Shown here: positions 62,191 through 64,000 of the stretch, piece after piece | Numbering within the stretch: the stretch's first letter is position 1 | Layout of the letters: each line of letters starts with the position of its first letter | From: an uncultured Prevotellaceae bacterium | Lineage (GTDB): Bacteria > Bacteroidota > Bacteroidia > Bacteroidales > Bacteroidaceae | DNA: 64,000 nucleotides | Direction: 5' to 3' | Assembly (NCBI GenBank): GCA_900315075.1 | Contig: OMXV01000003.1 | Location: forward strand, 1 to 64,000 | Program-made: the position numbers and the translations under genes | The notes under the pieces: model-generated | Databases searched by the model: none | What the model was told of the DNA's origin: nothing | What the model saw: the letters and a program-made list of their open reading frames with translations, nothing else

Positions 62191-63234
62191 ATGATAAGAG
62201 TTGTAATTATCGGCATGGGGAAAATGGGTATGAGCCATTGTGCCATACTCCGTGCACATCCCGATGTCAAATTGGTAGCCATGTGCGACACCGACAGTTT
62301 ACTACAAAGCGCTTTTAAAAAATTGACAGATATTTCATGCTATTCAGATTATCGTAAAATGATAGACACAGAAAAGCCTGATGCTGTATATGTGGTAACT
62401 CCAACTAAATTACACTATGACATGGTGATGTATGCACTTCAAAAAGGATGTCACGTGTTTTGTGAGAAACCTTTTAGCTTATCGACAAAAGAAGGTGAGG
62501 AAATGTGCGCTTTTGCCCAAAAGTCTGGATTAGTCAACCAAGTGGGGTATCATAATCGCTTTATCGGTACATTCAATGCCATGCGGCAGTTGTTGAAATC
62601 TGGCATCATTGGCACGCCCTTCCATTTTATGGGTGAGGCCTATGGCCCTGTGGTGTTAAAACCAAAAGGCGGAACATGGAGGAGCAGCAAAACCACAGGT
62701 GGTGGTTGTGTGATGGATTATGCTGCTCATGTACTGAATTTGGTTAATTATGTAACAGGCAGCCCTATTATCCGCACAGAAGGAGCTTTCATGCCAAGCA
62801 TTTTTTCAAAAGAAGTAGATGATGCTGTGTATTCTACACTCATTCTTGAGAATGGACTGCGTGGACAATTGTCGGTTTGCTGGAGTGATGACACCTACCG
62901 CAAGATGACCACTTCTATTAAAATAGAAGGTAGTGGTGGAAAAATGGAAGCAGATGCCACAACGTTGAAGATATATGTGAAAACACCTACAACTGTTGGG
63001 GTGGACATTGATGGTATTCCACATCGTGAACTATCACTTGAAAAAGGTTGGAATTTCTATTATCTCACCGATTTCACCCCTCAGGTATTCTTTAATCTTC
63101 GGGGTGAAGAATACAGCTTGGAAACTGACTATTTCATCCAACATATTAAGGGCAACTCTGTAGAAAACCGCAATTCTTTTGCAGAATCCTTACAGACCGA
63201 CCGAATCATCACACAACTTATCAACAACAACTAA
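62191..63234 (+). CDS. Gfo/Idh/MocA-family oxidoreductase
   Basis: A 347-residue NAD(P)-dependent sugar or polyol dehydrogenase. Rossmann motif IIGMGKMGMSHCA at the N-terminus, YVVTPTKLHYDMVMYALQ, CHVFCEKPFSLS (Lys of the family EKP motif) and a C-terminal alpha/beta domain (KGGTWRSSKTTGGGCVMDYA). Likely makes or modifies a sugar nucleotide for the glycan; its substrate is not told by sequence. It is followed 3 bases later by the partial gene at the window end. Confidence 0.88.
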   Translation: MIRVVIIGMGKMGMSHCAILRAHPDVKLVAMCDTDSLLQSAFKKLTDISCYSDYRKMIDTEKPDAVYVVTPTKLHYDMVMYALQKGCHVFCEKPFSLSTKEGEEMCAFAQKSGLVNQVGYHNRFIGTFNAMRQLLKSGIIGTPFHFMGEAYGPVVLKPKGGTWRSSKTTGGGCVMDYAAHVLNLVNYVTGSPIIRTEGAFMPSIFSKEVDDAVYSTLILENGLRGQLSVCWSDDTYRKMTTSIKIEGSGGKMEADATTLKIYVKTPTTVGVDIDGIPHRELSLEKGWNFYYLTDFTPQVFFNLRGEEYSLETDYFIQHIKGNSVENRNSFAESLQTDRIITQLINNN

Positions 63235-63237
63235 GTT

Positions 63238-64000
63238 ATGGATAGAGTAATATTAGGCGACAATCAGTTTTTTGCAGTCAATCATCTGTCTGACGAGCGC
63301 AGTCGTCAACAAGCCATCCGTTTCAAGGAAGACCAAGCCATCATTGATGTCCTTGACACTGCCATAGATTGTGGTGTGAAAACTTTTATGTGTACGACAC
63401 ACGACCGTATAGCAAACATCTGCGAACATATCCGCAACCATTCTGAGCGATATTCTGATTTTAGAATATATCCCTGTATGCCGTACGCTCATAAATATGC
63501 GAATGCTGTCACCGAACTTGGTATCCTTGGAACCTTAAAGGCATACATACCTGGCAACATATTCGCTGTAGCATCAAAAGCCGGAACAGCTTATATCCGC
63601 AAGGACTTTCCCACACTTATGGAATTGCTTGTTGATGCCGAGATGAAAATGTTCAAAGGCATAAATACACCCGTCATCTTTCTCCAAAATGTCATAGTCG
63701 ATTTACTGATGGGTCTTGGCATGCGTGAAATTCTTGTTCATTTCCATGAATATGTTCAGAAAAAATATCATGCCGAAGCCGGTTTTATCACCATGAATAT
63801 GCCTATGATGGTAGATTTGTGTAAGGAAGAGGGCATCGACAATCCTATCATCTGCTCATCCATCAACAAAATAGGTTTCCGTATGGGTGACAGCATGGAT
63901 AAATATGAACAATACCTCAACAGCGACCGTCGTTTCCGTCCGATGGCTATGCAATGTCTGGCAGCTGGAGCCCTAAAGCCTCAGGAAGCATTCGAATACG
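63238..64000 (+). CDS. Incomplete gene of unknown function in the glycan locus
   Basis: The frame starts with ATG at 63238 and stays open to the last base (254 full codons), so it continues beyond the window. The beginning is MDRVILGDNQFFAVNHLSDE, and later GVKTFMCTTHDRIANICEHI, FGLGMREILVHFHEYV-like and IICSSINKIGFRMGDSMDKY segments. The regular strand-helix alternation and small glycine-rich turns fit a TIM-barrel enzyme, possibly aldolase- or aldo-keto-like, but no family motif was recognised with confidence. It is probably coupled to the Gfo/Idh gene (3-base gap). Confidence 0.6.
   Translation, partial: MDRVILGDNQFFAVNHLSDERSRQQAIRFKEDQAIIDVLDTAIDCGVKTFMCTTHDRIANICEHIRNHSERYSDFRIYPCMPYAHKYANAVTELGILGTLKAYIPGNIFAVASKAGTAYIRKDFPTLMELLVDAEMKMFKGINTPVIFLQNVIVDLLMGLGMREILVHFHEYVQKKYHAEAGFITMNMPMMVDLCKEEGIDNPIICSSINKIGFRMGDSMDKYEQYLNSDRRFRPMAMQCLAAGALKPQEAFEY

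Noticed and set aside
1-64000. tRNA, rRNA, transposase, integrase, phage or toxin-antitoxin genes
   Set aside because: None was recognised on either strand; gaps over 300 bases (10516-10832, 22809-23164, 50055-50355) showed only promoters, terminators and repeats.

Overview
The window looks like a chromosomal segment of a member of the Bacteroidales, most like Prevotella or a close relative. The evidence is: promoter boxes of the Bacteroidetes type (TAnnTTTG, sometimes with TTTG 19 bases upstream); the gene order leuA-leuC-leuD-citramalate-synthase-like-leuB known from Bacteroides; families largely confined to the phylum (DUF5686, DUF4199, DUF6452/DUF6048-like pair, a CotH protein with a type IX secretion C-terminal domain); and nearly absent Shine-Dalgarno sequences. 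No rRNA, tRNA, transposase, integrase, phage gene or CRISPR array was seen. All identifications come from reading sequence motifs; no database search was run.

Layout. 1-9.3 kb: the tail of a secreted beta-rich protein, an inositol-phosphate synthase, and a minus-strand branched-chain amino acid operon (leader peptide, leuA, leuC, leuD, citramalate-synthase-like gene, leuB, TPR lipid-export-type protein). The operon is preceded by a well-formed promoter and a transcription attenuator whose 26-residue leader peptide is rich in Ile/Leu/Val. 9.4-22.8 kb: a trypsin-like lipoprotein, glmS, an rRNA/tRNA methyltransferase, a sulfatase, a cation efflux protein, a GH36 alpha-galactosidase, a short HPPK, an M64 metallopeptidase, a TPR protein, cytidine deaminase and a beta-helix lipoprotein. 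23-31 kb: an ABC ATPase without a permease, a FeoA-FeoB fusion, a GH115 glucuronidase, and a response regulator followed by an exported flavin-reductase-like protein. 31-37 kb: a DUF5686 outer-membrane protein and a tightly coupled four-gene operon (nucleotidyltransferase, ATP-grasp, CDP-alcohol phosphotransferase, HAD) that could build a CDP-activated polyol, plausibly inositol, lipid. 37-50 kb: a CobW GTPase with a His/Asp tract, a CotH protein, DUF4199, a polyprenyl-type glycosyltransferase, two small envelope proteins, ApbE, a Crp-type regulator, an M3 oligopeptidase, dCMP deaminase and a CtpA-type protease.

50.1 kb to the end: a co-directional surface-glycan locus of at least 14 genes. 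It holds a GDPD-type lipoprotein, LicD, a flippase, a cytidylyltransferase fused to a Gfo/Idh oxidoreductase, an SDR, a polymerase, four glycosyltransferases including a WecG/TagA type, two hexapeptide acyltransferases, a second Gfo/Idh enzyme and an incomplete unknown gene. LicD, the fusion and the SDR together suggest that the glycan carries a phospho-substituent delivered from a CDP-activated precursor.

A feature running through the whole window is a set of short degenerate repeats in intergenic gaps (units such as AGGAGTT, GTTGACGA/GTTGACAA, AACTAAAA and CGATATATCG). In at least three places they run into coding sequence and supply the last codons or the start codon of a gene.
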